Assembly: GCF_009601505.1 (NCBI RefSeq)
Contig: NZ_WITC01000057.1
Coordinates: 248,001-312,000 of the forward strand
DNA: 64,000 nucleotides
DNA from: Sinorhizobium terangae
GTDB lineage: Bacteria > Pseudomonadota > Alphaproteobacteria > Rhizobiales > Rhizobiaceae
Direction: 5' to 3'
The notes beneath the pieces were generated by a model. The model saw only the letters and a program-made list of their open reading frames with translations. It was not told where the DNA came from and searched no databases. How positions within the stretch are numbered: position 1 is the stretch's first letter; each line of letters begins with the position of its first letter. Both the position numbers and the translations under genes were made by a program. Shown here piece by piece: positions 25,436-35,336 of this stretch.

Positions 25436-26011
25436 TTATCCCTGCCAGGTTTCGGCGAGCGGCGCGATCGGCAGCGCGAGAAGGTCGATGGCGCGCGCGG
25501 CAAGGTGATCGACGATCGCCTCGACGCTTTTCGGCCGGTGATAAAATCCTGGCACCGGCGGCATGACGATCGCCCCCATTTCCGTGACGGCGCACATGTT
25601 GCGCAGGTGCCCGAGGTGGAGCGGCGTCTCGCGCGTCATCAACACGAGACGCCGGCGCTCCTTCAGATGCACGTCTGCGGCTCTGACCAGAAGGTTGTCC
25701 GCAAGGCCGCTGGCGATCGCCGCCAGCGTGCGCATCGAGCAGGGTGAGACGATCATGCCGGCGGTCGGAAAGGATCCGCTGGCGATCGCCGCGCCGATGT
25801 TGTCGTGCTCGTAAACCCGATCGGCCTTTTCGAGCAAGCGCAGTAGCGCGTCCCGTCCGACCTCGTGGCTCAGCGTGCGATGGGCCGCCGGCGACATGAC
25901 CAGATGCATCTCGACTTCGTCGATCCGCGCAAGTCGCTCGGCGATGCGCAGCGGGATCGCGCCCCCCGAAGCGCCGGTTACGCCGACGACTATCCTCGAT
26001 CTTGCCGTCAT
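25436..26011 (-). CDS. ubiX: UbiX-type flavin prenyltransferase
   Basis: This 191-residue protein attaches a prenyl group to FMN, making the cofactor of UbiD decarboxylase. Family marks are VGVTGASGG (8-16), SGSFPTAGMIVSPCSMRTLAAIA and LVLMTRETPLHLGHLRNM. The start overlaps the ubiD stop (ATGA), showing a coupled operon. It faces nnrU tail to tail. Confidence 0.95.
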   Translation of the reverse strand: MTARSRIVVGVTGASGGAIPLRIAERLARIDEVEMHLVMSPAAHRTLSHEVGRDALLRLLEKADRVYEHDNIGAAIASGSFPTAGMIVSPCSMRTLAAIASGLADNLLVRAADVHLKERRRLVLMTRETPLHLGHLRNMCAVTEMGAIVMPPVPGFYHRPKSVEAIVDHLAARAIDLLALPIAPLAETWQG

Positions 26012-27516
26012 CGGCTCTCTCCCAGACCCAGCTCCGCCCACATCCGATCGACATCGGCTTTCACCTCTGGCGACATGTCGAGCACCTTTCCCCATTCGCG
26101 GTCGGTCTCCGCGCCGATCTTGGTGGTCGCGTCGAGCCCGAGCTTGCCGCCGAGGCCGGAGCGCGGCGAGGCGAAATCGAGATAGTCGATCGGCGTGTCG
26201 GTGACGATGGTGACGTCGCGGCTCGCGTCGAAGCGCGTGGAAAGCGCCCAGACGACATCCGGCCAGTTGCGCACATTGATATCCGGGTCGACGACGATGA
26301 TGAGCTTCACGTAGCTGAACTGCGGCAGCATCGACCAGAGCCCCATCATCAACCGCTTCGCCTGGCCCGGATACCGCTTGTCGATCGCCACGACCATCGC
26401 CCGGTAGGAGCAGGCTTCCGGCGGCAACCACAAATCGACGATCTCCGGAAACTGCTTCTTCACGAGCGGCACGAACAGCACGTTCATCGCTTCGCCAAGA
26501 CGCGACGGCTCGTCGGGCGGCCGACCGGTATAGGTGGAGAGATAGATCGGATTGCGACGCATCGTGATCGCCGAAAGCGTCATCACCGGAAAGCGGTCGA
26601 CGGAATTGTAATAGCCGGTATGGTCGCCGTAGGGCCCTTCATCCGCCGTCTCGGCCGCAGAAACGGTGCCTTCGAGGACGATCTCCGCGTTGGCCGGCAC
26701 CGAAAGCGGTACCGTACGACCAGTCGCAACCGGTGTTCGGCGCCGGCGAATGAGCCCTGAAAAATTAAGTTCGCTCAGTCCGTCCGGCAACGGCATCACC
26801 GACGCGAGGATAGTGGCCGGATCCGCCCCGATCGCGACCGCGACCGGCATGTCCCGGCCCTGTTTCTGCCAAAGGCGATGATGGCGTGCACCGCCGCGAT
26901 GGGCGAGCCAGCGGACGATCGCCCGATCTCTGCCCAGAACCTGCATGCGGTAGATGCCGACATTGATGTCGGACGGGTCGTCCGGAGCCATGGTGATCAC
27001 CAGTGGCCAGGTGATGAGCGGCGCCGGTTCGCCCGGCCAGCACCACTGGATCGGCAGTTTTCCGAGATCGACATCCGGACCGCTCCAGACGATCTCCTGG
27101 CATGGCGCCCGGCTACAATGCTTCGGCCGCATCGAGAGCGCGGACCGCAGCAACGGCAGTTTCTCCCAGGCGTCACGCAGCGATCCCGGCGCGCGGGGGT
27201 CGCGCAGCTCGGCGAGTTCCGCGGCAAGGAACGGCAATCCGCCCGGCTCCAGGCCGCAGCCGCGCTCGATCCGCGCTTGCGCGCCGAAAAGATTGGCGAG
27301 CAGCGGAATCTCGTGCACACGGCCGGAAGCATCGACCGGCTTTTCGAACAACAGCGCCGGTCCGCTTGACGCAAGCACGCGCCGGTGGATCTCGGTGACT
27401 TCATGGACGAGCGAAACAGGCTGCGAAATCCGCTTCAGCTCGCCGTCGCGTTCAAGCGACGAAGCAAAATCCTGTAGCGAGGCGAAGTGCTGTGCTGTGC
27501 GGAAGGCTTTGTTCAT
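26008..27516 (-). CDS. ubiD: UbiD-type prenylated-FMN decarboxylase
   Basis: This 502-residue enzyme decarboxylates 4-hydroxy-3-polyprenylbenzoate in ubiquinone synthesis. Recognisable parts are NVGIYRMQVLGRD, the substrate/cofactor region ADEGPYGDHTGYY and conserved acidic residues, then PPDEPSRLGEAMN. AAAGAGG precedes the ATG at 27516 by five bases. The same frame runs open further upstream across ubiTU, but that part is antisense to real genes. Together with ubiX and the divergent ubiTUV it forms a quinone block. Confidence 0.95.
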   Translation of the reverse strand: MNKAFRTAQHFASLQDFASSLERDGELKRISQPVSLVHEVTEIHRRVLASSGPALLFEKPVDASGRVHEIPLLANLFGAQARIERGCGLEPGGLPFLAAELAELRDPRAPGSLRDAWEKLPLLRSALSMRPKHCSRAPCQEIVWSGPDVDLGKLPIQWCWPGEPAPLITWPLVITMAPDDPSDINVGIYRMQVLGRDRAIVRWLAHRGGARHHRLWQKQGRDMPVAVAIGADPATILASVMPLPDGLSELNFSGLIRRRRTPVATGRTVPLSVPANAEIVLEGTVSAAETADEGPYGDHTGYYNSVDRFPVMTLSAITMRRNPIYLSTYTGRPPDEPSRLGEAMNVLFVPLVKKQFPEIVDLWLPPEACSYRAMVVAIDKRYPGQAKRLMMGLWSMLPQFSYVKLIIVVDPDINVRNWPDVVWALSTRFDASRDVTIVTDTPIDYLDFASPRSGLGGKLGLDATTKIGAETDREWGKVLDMSPEVKADVDRMWAELGLGESR

Positions 27517-27550
27517 GCCGCCTCTTTGTGCCGGTGATTTCAGCCTGTCT

Positions 27551-27564
27551 TTGATGTGGGACAA
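27551..27564. promoter_or_regulatory. NnrR/FNR-type operator between ubiD and ubiT
   Basis: TTGATGTGGGACAA has TTG-N8-CAA spacing with symmetric TTTG...CAAA ends. It lies in the 106-base gap between ubiD (starts 27516) and ubiT (starts 27623), 34 bases from ubiD and 58 from ubiT, so it could control both divergent units. Confidence 0.55.
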
Positions 27565-27622
27565 ACACAAGAGACAGCCGCCGGCTAACATTAGGCAGAT
27601 ATTCACATTTTGCAGGCCCCAC

Positions 27623-28129
27623 ATGACCGTTCCCCCAGCGATGGCCGTTCCGCTCCGGCTCATCCCCCTTCCCGCCATCGAGCGGGCAACAAGGCTCGTC
27701 TTCTCCCACGTCATGACGCGGCATCCGGGCCTTTTCGGTCGCCTCGGCGAACACGCGGCCAAGCGATACGGCTTCTTCCCGTCCGACCTGCCGGTCGGCT
27801 TCCTGGTCGAGCCTGCCAAGAACCGCATATCCGTGCACCGCAAGCCCGACCTGCCTGCCACAGACGCTGCGGTCACCGGCGGTTTCGTGCTTCTGCTCGG
27901 GCTGCTTGAAGGCCGCCTTGATGGAGACGCGGTGTTCTTCTCGCGCGACCTGACGGTGACCGGCGACATGGAGGCGATGCTGGCGCTGCGCAACGCGCTC
28001 GACGACTGCAACATCGACCTGCCCTCCGACATCGGCAGCCTTGCGGGCCCCTTTGCGCCGCTGATCCGGCGGGCCGCCGCGGAGATCAGAAGCCGCGTCC
28101 TGCCCAGGGAGGCCGGCCAATGGAACTGA
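27623..28129 (+). CDS. ubiT: UbiT-like SCP2 lipid-binding protein
   Basis: This 168-residue protein has an SCP2 sterol-carrier domain: VGFLVEPAKNRISVHRKPD, VTGGFVLLLGLLEGRLDGDAVFFSRDLTVTGDMEAML, then ALDDCNIDLPSDI. This matches UbiT (YhbT), the quinone-intermediate-binding accessory needed for anaerobic ubiquinone synthesis. It overlaps ubiU by ten bases and precedes ubiV, the UbiT-U-V order seen in other proteobacteria. Confidence 0.88.
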   Translation: MTVPPAMAVPLRLIPLPAIERATRLVFSHVMTRHPGLFGRLGEHAAKRYGFFPSDLPVGFLVEPAKNRISVHRKPDLPATDAAVTGGFVLLLGLLEGRLDGDAVFFSRDLTVTGDMEAMLALRNALDDCNIDLPSDIGSLAGPFAPLIRRAAAEIRSRVLPREAGQWN

Positions 28130-29097
28130 TCTGCCCGGCCGGAACGCCGGCCGCCTTCCGCGAGGCCGTCGATGCCGGAGCCGACGCCGTCTACTGCGGT
28201 TTTCGCGACGAGACCAATGCCCGCAATTTCCCGGGGCTGAACTTTTCCCGCGATGAGTTGAAGGCGGCGATCGCCTATGCCCGCCAGCACGGAACGATGA
28301 CCTTCGTCGCCATCAACACCTTCATGCGCGCCGGTCGCGAAAAACTCTGGCACGAGGCCGTGGACGACGCCGTGCGCCTCGGCGCCGACGCCGTCATCCT
28401 CGCGGATTTCGGCCTGATGGCCTATACCGCCGAGCGCTATCCCGACCAGCGCCTGCACGTGTCCGTGCAGGCTTCCGCCGCTAATACAGACGCGGTCAAT
28501 TTCCTGGTCGAGACGTTTCGGGCAAAGCGGGTCGTGCTGCCGCGCATTCTCACCATTCCCGACATCGCGCGCCTTGCAAAACAGATCCGCTGCGAGATCG
28601 AGGTTTTCGTCTTCGGCGGGCTCTGTGTGATGGCGGAGGGACGTTGTTCGCTCTCCTCCTATGCCACCGGCAAGTCGCCGAACATGAACGGCGTCTGTTC
28701 TCCGGCAAGCCATGTGCGCTATCGCGAGGATGGCCGCGAACTCGTCTCGGAACTCGGCGAGTATACGATCAACCGCTTTCCCGCCGGCGAGGCAGCCGGC
28801 TATCCGACGCTCTGCAAGGGACGCTTCAACGTCGCGGACGAGCGCGGCTACGCCTTCGAGGACCCGGTTTCGCTCGACGTGATGGACCACGTCGATCTGT
28901 TGCGCGAGGCCGGCGTCAGCGCGCTGAAGATCGAGGGACGCCAGCGCGGCAAGGCTTATGTGGCGGAGGTCGTCTCGGTGATGCGCCGCGCGCTTGCCGC
29001 GAATGCCGCCGATCGACCTGCCCTCATCTCACGGCTGAGACTCTTGAGCGAAGGCCAGCGGACGACGTCCGGCGCCTATGAAAAGCGTTGGAGGTAG
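28120..29097 (+). CDS. ubiU: UbiU, U32-family O2-independent ubiquinone hydroxylation protein
   Basis: This 325-residue U32 'peptidase' family protein begins MELICPAGTPAAFREAVDAG and carries four cysteines (169, 176, 193, 232), at the same spacing as the [4Fe-4S] ligands of E. coli UbiU. It partners UbiV for ring hydroxylation in ubiquinone synthesis without O2, using prephenate as oxygen donor according to work on E. coli. It is fully co-transcribed with ubiT and ubiV. Confidence 0.93.
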   Translation: MELICPAGTPAAFREAVDAGADAVYCGFRDETNARNFPGLNFSRDELKAAIAYARQHGTMTFVAINTFMRAGREKLWHEAVDDAVRLGADAVILADFGLMAYTAERYPDQRLHVSVQASAANTDAVNFLVETFRAKRVVLPRILTIPDIARLAKQIRCEIEVFVFGGLCVMAEGRCSLSSYATGKSPNMNGVCSPASHVRYREDGRELVSELGEYTINRFPAGEAAGYPTLCKGRFNVADERGYAFEDPVSLDVMDHVDLLREAGVSALKIEGRQRGKAYVAEVVSVMRRALAANAADRPALISRLRLLSEGQRTTSGAYEKRWR

Positions 29098-29100
29098 ATC

Positions 29101-30021
29101 ATGACTGGCGCAACGCTTCCAAGCCTTAGCCTCGGCCCCGTCCTCTACTTGTGGGACGGACCCAAATGGCGCGATTTCTATTTCCGCATCGCCGACGAAG
29201 CGCCGGTCACGCATGTCGTCATCGGAGAGACCGTCTGCTCGAAACGGCTGCATTTCATCGAGCCGCATGTCGGCGAAGTGGTCGAGCGGCTGGAGCGCGC
29301 GGGCAAGAGCGTCAGCCTCGCCTCGCTGGCGCTCGTCACGCTCGAACGCGAAAGCCAGATCGTGCGCGCTCTGGTGCGCGACAGCGCCCACCCGGTCGAA
29401 GCCAATGACCTGTCGGCGCTCGGACTGCTGGCCGGCAAGCCGCACTCCGTCGGCCCGTTGATCAACGTCTATAATGGCGCCACAGCGCGGCTGCTCGCTT
29501 CGCGCGGTGCGACGAGCATATGCCTGCCGCCCGAACTGCCCATGACATCCGTGCGCGAGATCGTTCGCGATGCGCCCGGCGTGGCCTTCGAGATATTCGC
29601 CTTCGGGCGGGTGCCGCTCGCGATCTCCGCCCGCTGTGCGCACGCCCGGTCCAAGGGGCTGGTCAAGGACAATTGTCAGTTCATCTGCGGCGACGACCCG
29701 GATGGTCTGGTCGTCGAAACGCTCGACCGGCAGCCCTTTCTTGCCCTGAATGGCGTGCAGACCGTGTCGCACACATGCCAGGCACTGATCCAGGAGCTGC
29801 CGGAATTAGCGGCCGCCGGCATTTCGCGGATCCGGCTTTCGCCGCAGGACTGCGACATGGTTGCCGTTGCACGAACCTTTGACGACGCGATCGCCGGCAG
29901 GTCCGCACCGGCCGATGCCATCGCCGGTCTTCAAGCCGCCTATCCCGCCGCAAGCCTTGCCAACGGCTTCCATTACGCCCAGCAAGGCGCCGCCTGGATT
30001 GCTGGCCACGCATCAACCTAG
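29101..30021 (+). CDS. ubiV: UbiV, U32-family O2-independent ubiquinone hydroxylation protein
   Basis: This 306-residue U32 protein is the partner of UbiU. Four cysteines (46, 179, 192, 196) keep the C-x12-C-x3-C spacing of the [4Fe-4S] site of E. coli UbiV. Typical segments are GDAP-like WDGPKWRDFYFRIADEAPV and SARCAHARSKGLVKDNCQF. It starts three bases after ubiU. A RIME fragment begins directly at its stop codon. Confidence 0.93.
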   Translation: MTGATLPSLSLGPVLYLWDGPKWRDFYFRIADEAPVTHVVIGETVCSKRLHFIEPHVGEVVERLERAGKSVSLASLALVTLERESQIVRALVRDSAHPVEANDLSALGLLAGKPHSVGPLINVYNGATARLLASRGATSICLPPELPMTSVREIVRDAPGVAFEIFAFGRVPLAISARCAHARSKGLVKDNCQFICGDDPDGLVVETLDRQPFLALNGVQTVSHTCQALIQELPELAAAGISRIRLSPQDCDMVAVARTFDDAIAGRSAPADAIAGLQAAYPAASLANGFHYAQQGAAWIAGHAST

Positions 30022-30057
30022 TGCGGGGCGTGGGCGGTTTTCGCCCGCATCCCGCTG
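30021..30057. repeat. RIME-type repeat, partial copy
   Basis: GGGCGGTTTTCGCCCGCATC followed by CCGC matches the stem portion of the full element at 23883-23999. It abuts the ubiV stop codon and may act as a hairpin at the end of the ubiTUV transcript. Confidence 0.7.
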
Positions 30058-30074
30058 TTAGCCGGAGTCTCGCC

Positions 30075-30464
30075 ATGGTACGTGAAATCGACGTTCTCGC
30101 AGGTGGAAGCGCTGATGATGAAAATCTCGTGGCGGTCATCGGCCAGATCCGCAGGCTGATCGACGGTGCTGCGCTCGAATGCGGCTGCCGCGCTCGTGTC
30201 GACGACTTGCTGCTTCGCTTCGAAAGCCTGACGGCGAGGCAGCGTGAAAAGCGCATGCTCGACCAGGTCCGGCGCCGCCGGCGCCGCATCGCCACGATCA
30301 TGGAACTGCTTCACGAGCTTGACGAGATCGGCTATGGGGATGCCGACCGAAGCGTGTTGGTGGAAGCGCGGCTGCTTTTCGAGGACATTGCCGAAGCCGC
30401 GCTGCAAGGTGCGCGGCTCCTCAATGTCGCCGCCTTGCCAAGCTCGAAGGCGGGTGTGCGATGA
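30075..30464 (+). CDS. Hypothetical helical protein downstream of ubiTUV
   Basis: This 129-residue soluble protein is rich in charged helical sequence (QREKRMLDQVRRRRRRIATIMELLHELDE). I do not recognise the family. GGAG lies seven bases before the ATG at 30075. It has one C-x-C pair (ECGC) near residue 37. It follows ubiV on the same strand and precedes a DUF454 gene, so it may belong to the same anaerobic operon. Confidence 0.65.
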   Translation: MVREIDVLAGGSADDENLVAVIGQIRRLIDGAALECGCRARVDDLLLRFESLTARQREKRMLDQVRRRRRRIATIMELLHELDEIGYGDADRSVLVEARLLFEDIAEAALQGARLLNVAALPSSKAGVR

Positions 30465-30506
30465 ACACGGTTACCCTTTCGGGAGCGCGTGATCTGGAGA
30501 CGGTGA

Positions 30507-30875
30507 ATGAACCTTCCGTTGCGTATCCTTTGTTTGTGCCTTGGCTGGCTGATGGTCGGGTTCGCCATCGCCGGCGTGTTCCTGCCGCTATTGCCCACCA
30601 CACCTTTCCTGCTCCTGGCGGCCGGCCTGTTCGCCCGGGCGTCTCCCCGGCTTGAGCGCTGGCTCGTCGAGCATCCCGTTTTCGGTCCTTCACTGCGCCT
30701 CTGGCGGGAAAAGGGTGCGATCGCGGCGAAGGCGAAGTTCACCGCCGTCGCCCTGATCGCCGCAAGCTTCGGTCTCTTCTGTCTTTTCAGCAATCCGGAC
30801 GCGATGCTTGCGGCCATCGTCGCGGCCGTGATGGCACTCCCGGCCGCCTTCATTCTGACGCGCCCGAGCAATTGA
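30507..30875 (+). CDS. DUF454 (YbaN-like) inner-membrane protein
   Basis: This 122-residue protein has three to four helices and the DUF454 signature GWLMVGFAIAGVFLPLLPTTPFLLLAAGLFARASPRLERWL, ending in a hydrophobic pair of helices. Members are often found near oxygen- or nitrate-regulated genes in rhizobia, but their function is not established. It converges with napC, with 17 bases between stop codons. Confidence 0.88.
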   Translation: MNLPLRILCLCLGWLMVGFAIAGVFLPLLPTTPFLLLAAGLFARASPRLERWLVEHPVFGPSLRLWREKGAIAAKAKFTAVALIAASFGLFCLFSNPDAMLAAIVAAVMALPAAFILTRPSN

Positions 30876-30892
30876 GTGCCGATCCAACGGCT

Positions 30893-31588
30893 TTAGAAGT
30901 TGCTCGCGTGCAGCTCCTTCATCGCCTGCCGCAGTTCGTCGATCGGGGTTGAACTCGTGGTCGTCTCGCCTTCCAGTTCCGGCGGCACCTTCCAGCCTGG
31001 ATCGATGCCCTGCATGTTCGGCAGCTCGTGCGCGATGCCCTTGTGGCAATCGATGCAGGTCGCCCGGCCGGGAAGCAGATAACGGGTGTGGATCGTCGCC
31101 GCCCGTTCCGTCTGCTTCTGGAGGTCCATAGCCACCGACGAATGGCAATTGCGGCATTCGAGACTGTCGTTTGCCTTCAGCCGCGCCCATTCATGCTGGG
31201 CGAGTTCCAGCCGATGCTCGAGGAATTTCGGGCGGGTGTTGATCGTCCCGAAGATCTTGCCCCAGACCTCCTTCGATGCCTGCATCTTGCGGGCGATCTT
31301 GTCCGTCCAGTCATGCGGAACGTGGCAGTCCGGGCAGGTGGCCCTGACGCCGGAGCGATTGGAGAAATGGATCGTCCGCGTCAGCTCCTGATAGACGTTG
31401 TCGCGCATCTCGTGGCAAGAGGTGCAGAAGGCCTCGGTGTTGGTGAGCTCGAGCGCGGTGTTGAAGGCACCCCAGAACATCACGCCGCCGACGAAGCCGC
31501 CGAGCGTCAGGAAGCCGAGGCTCAGCGTTCCCGCCGGCGTGCTGACAATGCGCCACGCCCAAAGGACGAGTTTCCTGATCCATGCCAT
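30893..31588 (-). CDS. napC: NapC tetraheme c-type cytochrome, quinol dehydrogenase
   Basis: This 231-residue membrane-anchored cytochrome takes electrons from quinol to periplasmic NapAB. It has an N-terminal helix (about 15-40) and four heme sites: CTSCH, CPDCH, CRNCH and CIDCH. It is the last gene of napEFDABC and starts four bases after napB. Confidence 0.97.
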   Translation of the reverse strand: MAWIRKLVLWAWRIVSTPAGTLSLGFLTLGGFVGGVMFWGAFNTALELTNTEAFCTSCHEMRDNVYQELTRTIHFSNRSGVRATCPDCHVPHDWTDKIARKMQASKEVWGKIFGTINTRPKFLEHRLELAQHEWARLKANDSLECRNCHSSVAMDLQKQTERAATIHTRYLLPGRATCIDCHKGIAHELPNMQGIDPGWKVPPELEGETTTSSTPIDELRQAMKELHASNF

Positions 31589-31592
31589 GGCG

Positions 31593-32072
31593 TCACTCGC
31601 TCCCCGCGGGCTTGACGCCCAGCTCGCTCATATCCTTGAAGGTATTGCCGACGAGCGGCTTGACGTTCGCCTGCGGCACGTGGCAGGCGGTGCAGAAGTA
31701 GCGCCGTGGCGACACGTCCGCGAGCATCTGGCCTTCACGCGTCATATAATGGGTGACGCTGATCATCGGCGCACCCGACTCCTCGGTAAGCTCGCGCTTG
31801 TGGCAGGAGAGGCAGCGGTTGGTGTTGACCGAAAGCTGATAGCCCTCGATCGAGTGCGGGATCACCGGCGGCTGGTCAGGATAATTGCGCTCCTTGCGAA
31901 CGTCATCGACCACCCATTTCGGTATCGGGGGCGCCCCTGGCTCGGTCATCTCCTGCGGGGGACCGGAGAGTTCCGGCACCCTTTCTTCGGGCGCCATCTG
32001 GGCGATCGCCGCGCTGCTGACGAACAGCAGCGCGAGCAGCGCACCAAACATCCATACGGGGCTTCGCATCAT
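31593..32072 (-). CDS. napB: NapB diheme cytochrome c, nitrate reductase small subunit
   Basis: This 159-residue periplasmic protein has a signal peptide ([20 protein letters not shown]) and two heme sites, CLSCH and CTACH, with the NapB-specific [20 protein letters not shown]. It forms the nitrate reductase complex with NapA. The ATG at 32072 overlaps the napA stop (ATGA). Confidence 0.96.
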   Translation of the reverse strand: MMRSPVWMFGALLALLFVSSAAIAQMAPEERVPELSGPPQEMTEPGAPPIPKWVVDDVRKERNYPDQPPVIPHSIEGYQLSVNTNRCLSCHKRELTEESGAPMISVTHYMTREGQMLADVSPRRYFCTACHVPQANVKPLVGNTFKDMSELGVKPAGSE

Positions 32073-34573
32073 GCGACAGAGACGATCTTGACCGCGCATT
32101 TCTTGAAATCCGTCTGTTTGGAGATGGGATCGGTGGCATCCAGCGTCACCTTGTTGATGAGCTTGCTGGCGTCGAACCAGGGGACGAAGATGACGCCCGG
32201 CGGCATGCGATTGCGGCCGCGCGTCTCGACGCGGGCACGGATCTCGCCGCGCCGGGAAATGATCCTGACCTCGGCACCCTGATTGAGGTTGCGCTTGCGT
32301 GCGTCGTCAGCATTCACGAAACAGACGGCGCCCGGGAAGGCCCGGTACAGTTCCGGCACCCGCATCGTCATCGATCCGGAATGCCAATGTTCGAGCACGC
32401 GACCGGTGACGAGCCAGATATCGAATTCCTCGTCCGGCGACTCGGCCGGAGGCTCGTAGGGAACGGCGAGGATCACCGCCCTGCCGTCCGGACGGCCGTA
32501 GAACTTCACGTCCTCGCCCGGCTTCACATAGGGGTCGTAGCCCTCGCGGTAGCGCCAGAGCGTCTCCTTGCCGTCGACCACGGGCCAGCGCAGGCCGCGC
32601 ACCTCGTGGTAGCGGTCATAGGGCGCGAGGTCGTGTCCATGGCCGCGCCCGAAGGAGGCATATTCCTCGAACAAGCCCTTCTGGATGTAGAAGCCGAAGG
32701 CCTCGGCTTCCCGGTTCGCGTAGTCCTTGTTGATCTCGCTCGCGGCGAAACGATCGACATTGCCGTTCTTGAAGAGCACGTCGTAGAGCGTCTTGCCGCG
32801 ATAGCCGGGATTGGCGTCGAGGGTTTCCGCGGGCCACACCTCGTCGGTGGTGAAGCGCTTGGAGAACTCCACCATCTGCCAGAGATCGGAACGCGCCTCG
32901 CCGGGCGCATTGACGAGTTGGTGCCATACGTGTGTGCGCCGCTCGGCATTGCCGTAAGCGCCCTCCTTCTCCACCCACATCGCGGCCGGCAGAATGAGGT
33001 CGGCGCTCATCGCCGTGATCGTCGGATAGACATCGGAGACGACGATGAAATTGTCGGGGTTGCGGTAGCCCTGATAGGTCTCGTTGCTGGTGTTGGGCGC
33101 CGCCTGGATGTTGTTGTTGACCTGCACCCAATAGAAATTGAGCTTGCCGTCCTTCAACATGCGGTCCTGCTCGACGGCATGGTAACCCGGCTTTTCCGGG
33201 ATGATGCCGTGCGGCACCCGCCAGATTTCCTCGGCGTGCTTGCGGTGCTCGGGATTGGTCACTGTCATGTCGGCCGGCAGCCGGTGCGCGAAGGTGCCGA
33301 CCTCGCGTGCCGTGCCGCAGGCCGAAGGCTGCCCGGTAAGTGAGAACGGGCTGTTGCCCGGCTCCGAAATCTTCCCCGTCAGGAGATGGAGGTTGTAGAC
33401 CATGTGGTTGACCCAGACGCCGCGCACATGCTGGTTGAACCCCATGGTCCAGAGCGACATCACCTTGCGGTTCGGGTCGGCGTAAAGATCGGCCAGTTGT
33501 TCGAGGAAACCGACCTCGACCCCGGTCAGCTCCACTGTCTTGTCGAGCGTGTACTCCGAGACGAACTTCTTGAAGTCCTCGAAAGTGCTCGGCGTCATCT
33601 TGGCGGCGTCCTTGGCGTTCACTGCCTTGACCTCGAGCGGATTGTCCGGCCTCAGGCCGTAGCCGATGTCGGTCGCGCCGACCATGAAGGTCGTGTGCTT
33701 GTCGACAAACTCCTGATTGACGCGCCCCGTTTGAATGATGTGGTTGGCGATGTAATTGAGGATCGCGAGATCCGTGCCCGGCTTGAAGACGATCGGGATG
33801 TCGGCGAGGTCCATGCTGCGGTGGGTGAAGGTCGACAACACCGCCACCTTGACATGCTCCTGCCCCAGCCGGCGATCCGCAAGCCGCGTCCACAGGATCG
33901 GGTGCATCTCCGCCATGTTCGAGCCCCAGAGGACAAAGGCGTCGGCATGCTCGAAATCGTCGTAGCATCCCATCGGCTCGTCCATGCCGAAGGTGCGCAT
34001 GAAGGCATAGGCGGCGGACGCCATGCAATGGCGGGCATTGGGGTCGAGATTGTTGGAGCGGAAGCCGGCGCGCATCAGTTTCGTCGCCGCATAGCCCTCG
34101 AAGATCGTCCACTGCCCGGATCCGAACATGCCGACAGCCGTTGGCCCCTTTTCCTTCAGGACTCTCTTCGCCTGCTCGGCCATCACGTCGAAGGCCTCGT
34201 CCCAGCTCACCGGTTCGAACTCGCCGTCCTTGGCAAAGGCGCCGTTCCGCTTGCGCAGAAGCGGCGTCTTTAGCCGGTCGGCGCCATACATGATCTTCGA
34301 GAGGAAGTAGCCCTTGATGCAGTTGAGGCCGCGATTGACCTCCGCCTGCATATCGCCATGGGTGGCAACGACCTGGCCTTCCTTGACGCCCACCATCACG
34401 CCGCAGCCGGTGCCGCAGAAGCGGCACGGCGCCTTCGACCATTTTATCTGCAGTGCTTCGACACCGCCCGGCACCGGCTGTGCCGCGGCGGGGAGCGCAA
34501 TGCCCGCGGTCGCCGCCGCTATGCCGGCCGCATGGGCCTTGAGGATGTCACGCCGCGTCAGTTCGTCGGTCAT
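32069..34573 (-). CDS. napA: NapA periplasmic nitrate reductase catalytic subunit
   Basis: This 834-residue molybdoenzyme reduces nitrate to nitrite. A Tat signal ([20 protein letters not shown]) precedes the [4Fe-4S] ligands Cys50, Cys53, Cys57 and Cys85 (CRFCGTGCG...LNCIKG) and the Mo-coordinating Cys183 (NARHCMAS). The C-terminal pterin-binding domain is complete ([17 protein letters not shown]). The start at 34573 is set by the signal peptide. It overlaps napD by 26 bases. Confidence 0.98.
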   Translation of the reverse strand: MTDELTRRDILKAHAAGIAAATAGIALPAAAQPVPGGVEALQIKWSKAPCRFCGTGCGVMVGVKEGQVVATHGDMQAEVNRGLNCIKGYFLSKIMYGADRLKTPLLRKRNGAFAKDGEFEPVSWDEAFDVMAEQAKRVLKEKGPTAVGMFGSGQWTIFEGYAATKLMRAGFRSNNLDPNARHCMASAAYAFMRTFGMDEPMGCYDDFEHADAFVLWGSNMAEMHPILWTRLADRRLGQEHVKVAVLSTFTHRSMDLADIPIVFKPGTDLAILNYIANHIIQTGRVNQEFVDKHTTFMVGATDIGYGLRPDNPLEVKAVNAKDAAKMTPSTFEDFKKFVSEYTLDKTVELTGVEVGFLEQLADLYADPNRKVMSLWTMGFNQHVRGVWVNHMVYNLHLLTGKISEPGNSPFSLTGQPSACGTAREVGTFAHRLPADMTVTNPEHRKHAEEIWRVPHGIIPEKPGYHAVEQDRMLKDGKLNFYWVQVNNNIQAAPNTSNETYQGYRNPDNFIVVSDVYPTITAMSADLILPAAMWVEKEGAYGNAERRTHVWHQLVNAPGEARSDLWQMVEFSKRFTTDEVWPAETLDANPGYRGKTLYDVLFKNGNVDRFAASEINKDYANREAEAFGFYIQKGLFEEYASFGRGHGHDLAPYDRYHEVRGLRWPVVDGKETLWRYREGYDPYVKPGEDVKFYGRPDGRAVILAVPYEPPAESPDEEFDIWLVTGRVLEHWHSGSMTMRVPELYRAFPGAVCFVNADDARKRNLNQGAEVRIISRRGEIRARVETRGRNRMPPGVIFVPWFDASKLINKVTLDATDPISKQTDFKKCAVKIVSVA

Positions 34574-34835
34574 TGCCGATCGTCTCCTCTTTCTCGACAT
34601 GCTCGAACACCATGTTGGCCGCGACCACGCCTTCGAGCGTAGAAACCTGCGACAGGCACTCGCCGAGCATGCCCGTGCTCGTTCCTTCGATGACCACCAC
34701 GATCTTGCCGCCCTGGTGGCCGTGCACCTCGACATTGTTCATGCCGGAAAGCGCCGCCAGAACCTTGTCCTCCATCGCCGGAACGGCGACGATGACGGCG
34801 CTCGAGATATGATATTCGCTCGGTTTGTCAGGCAT
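34548..34835 (-). CDS. napD: NapD, NapA signal-peptide-binding chaperone
   Basis: This 95-residue cytoplasmic protein has a ferredoxin-like fold ([13 protein letters not shown]...[19 protein letters not shown]...[18 protein letters not shown]). It binds the Tat signal of NapA and delays export until cofactor loading. It overlaps both neighbours (napF by eight bases, napA by 26). Confidence 0.95.
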   Translation of the reverse strand: MPDKPSEYHISSAVIVAVPAMEDKVLAALSGMNNVEVHGHQGGKIVVVIEGTSTGMLGECLSQVSTLEGVVAANMVFEHVEKEETIGNDRRTDAA

Positions 34836-35328
34836 TGGCGCCTTCCTGATGTCGCGCAGAGACGTGAACGGCGCCGACCGGACAGATGCTGACGCAGGCG
34901 CCGCAGCCGCTGCAGGCGTCTTCATCGACGACCGGCAGGAAAGGCCCGCCGATCCGCGGCTGGAAGCGGATCGCCTGTTTCGGACAACTGTCGCGGCAGG
35001 ACTGACAGGCGACATTGTTCTTCGCCAGGCAAGGATCGGCGATCGCCGCCACATGGGCAAAGCGCGTTACCTCGGCAAGCTGGAAGACCGGCTCCGGACA
35101 GGCGCGCCGGCACTCACCGCAGAAGGTGCACTCGCCAATGGAAAAATCGAGCGACGGCCGGTTGCCGGCAAGGCTGATGATATGCGTAGGACAGGCGTCC
35201 ACGCAGCGGCCGCAACCGGTGCAGGCGGCGAGGCTCTCGGGCGTCACGCCCGGCGGACAGATCCGTTCGGGCCGAGACGCGCCGCGTCCGAAGAGCAGGT
35301 CTCGTCTGGAAGTCGTCGCAACCGCCAT
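34828..35328 (-). CDS. napF: NapF ferredoxin-type protein
   Basis: This 166-residue cytoplasmic protein carries clustered cysteine motifs for several [4Fe-4S] centres: CTGCGRCVDACP, CTFCGECRRACP, CQSCRDSCP and CSGCGACVSICP. NapF assists maturation of NapA before export. The ATG at 35328 has GAGG seven bases upstream and slightly follows the napE stop. Confidence 0.95.
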   Translation of the reverse strand: MAVATTSRRDLLFGRGASRPERICPPGVTPESLAACTGCGRCVDACPTHIISLAGNRPSLDFSIGECTFCGECRRACPEPVFQLAEVTRFAHVAAIADPCLAKNNVACQSCRDSCPKQAIRFQPRIGGPFLPVVDEDACSGCGACVSICPVGAVHVSARHQEGANA

Positions 35329-35336
35329 GACAAGCC

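Noticed and set aside
27517..28890. Upstream extension of the ubiD frame to about 960 codons
   Set aside because: The added part is antisense to ubiT and ubiU, while a good ribosome site and the family N-terminus mark the start at 27516.
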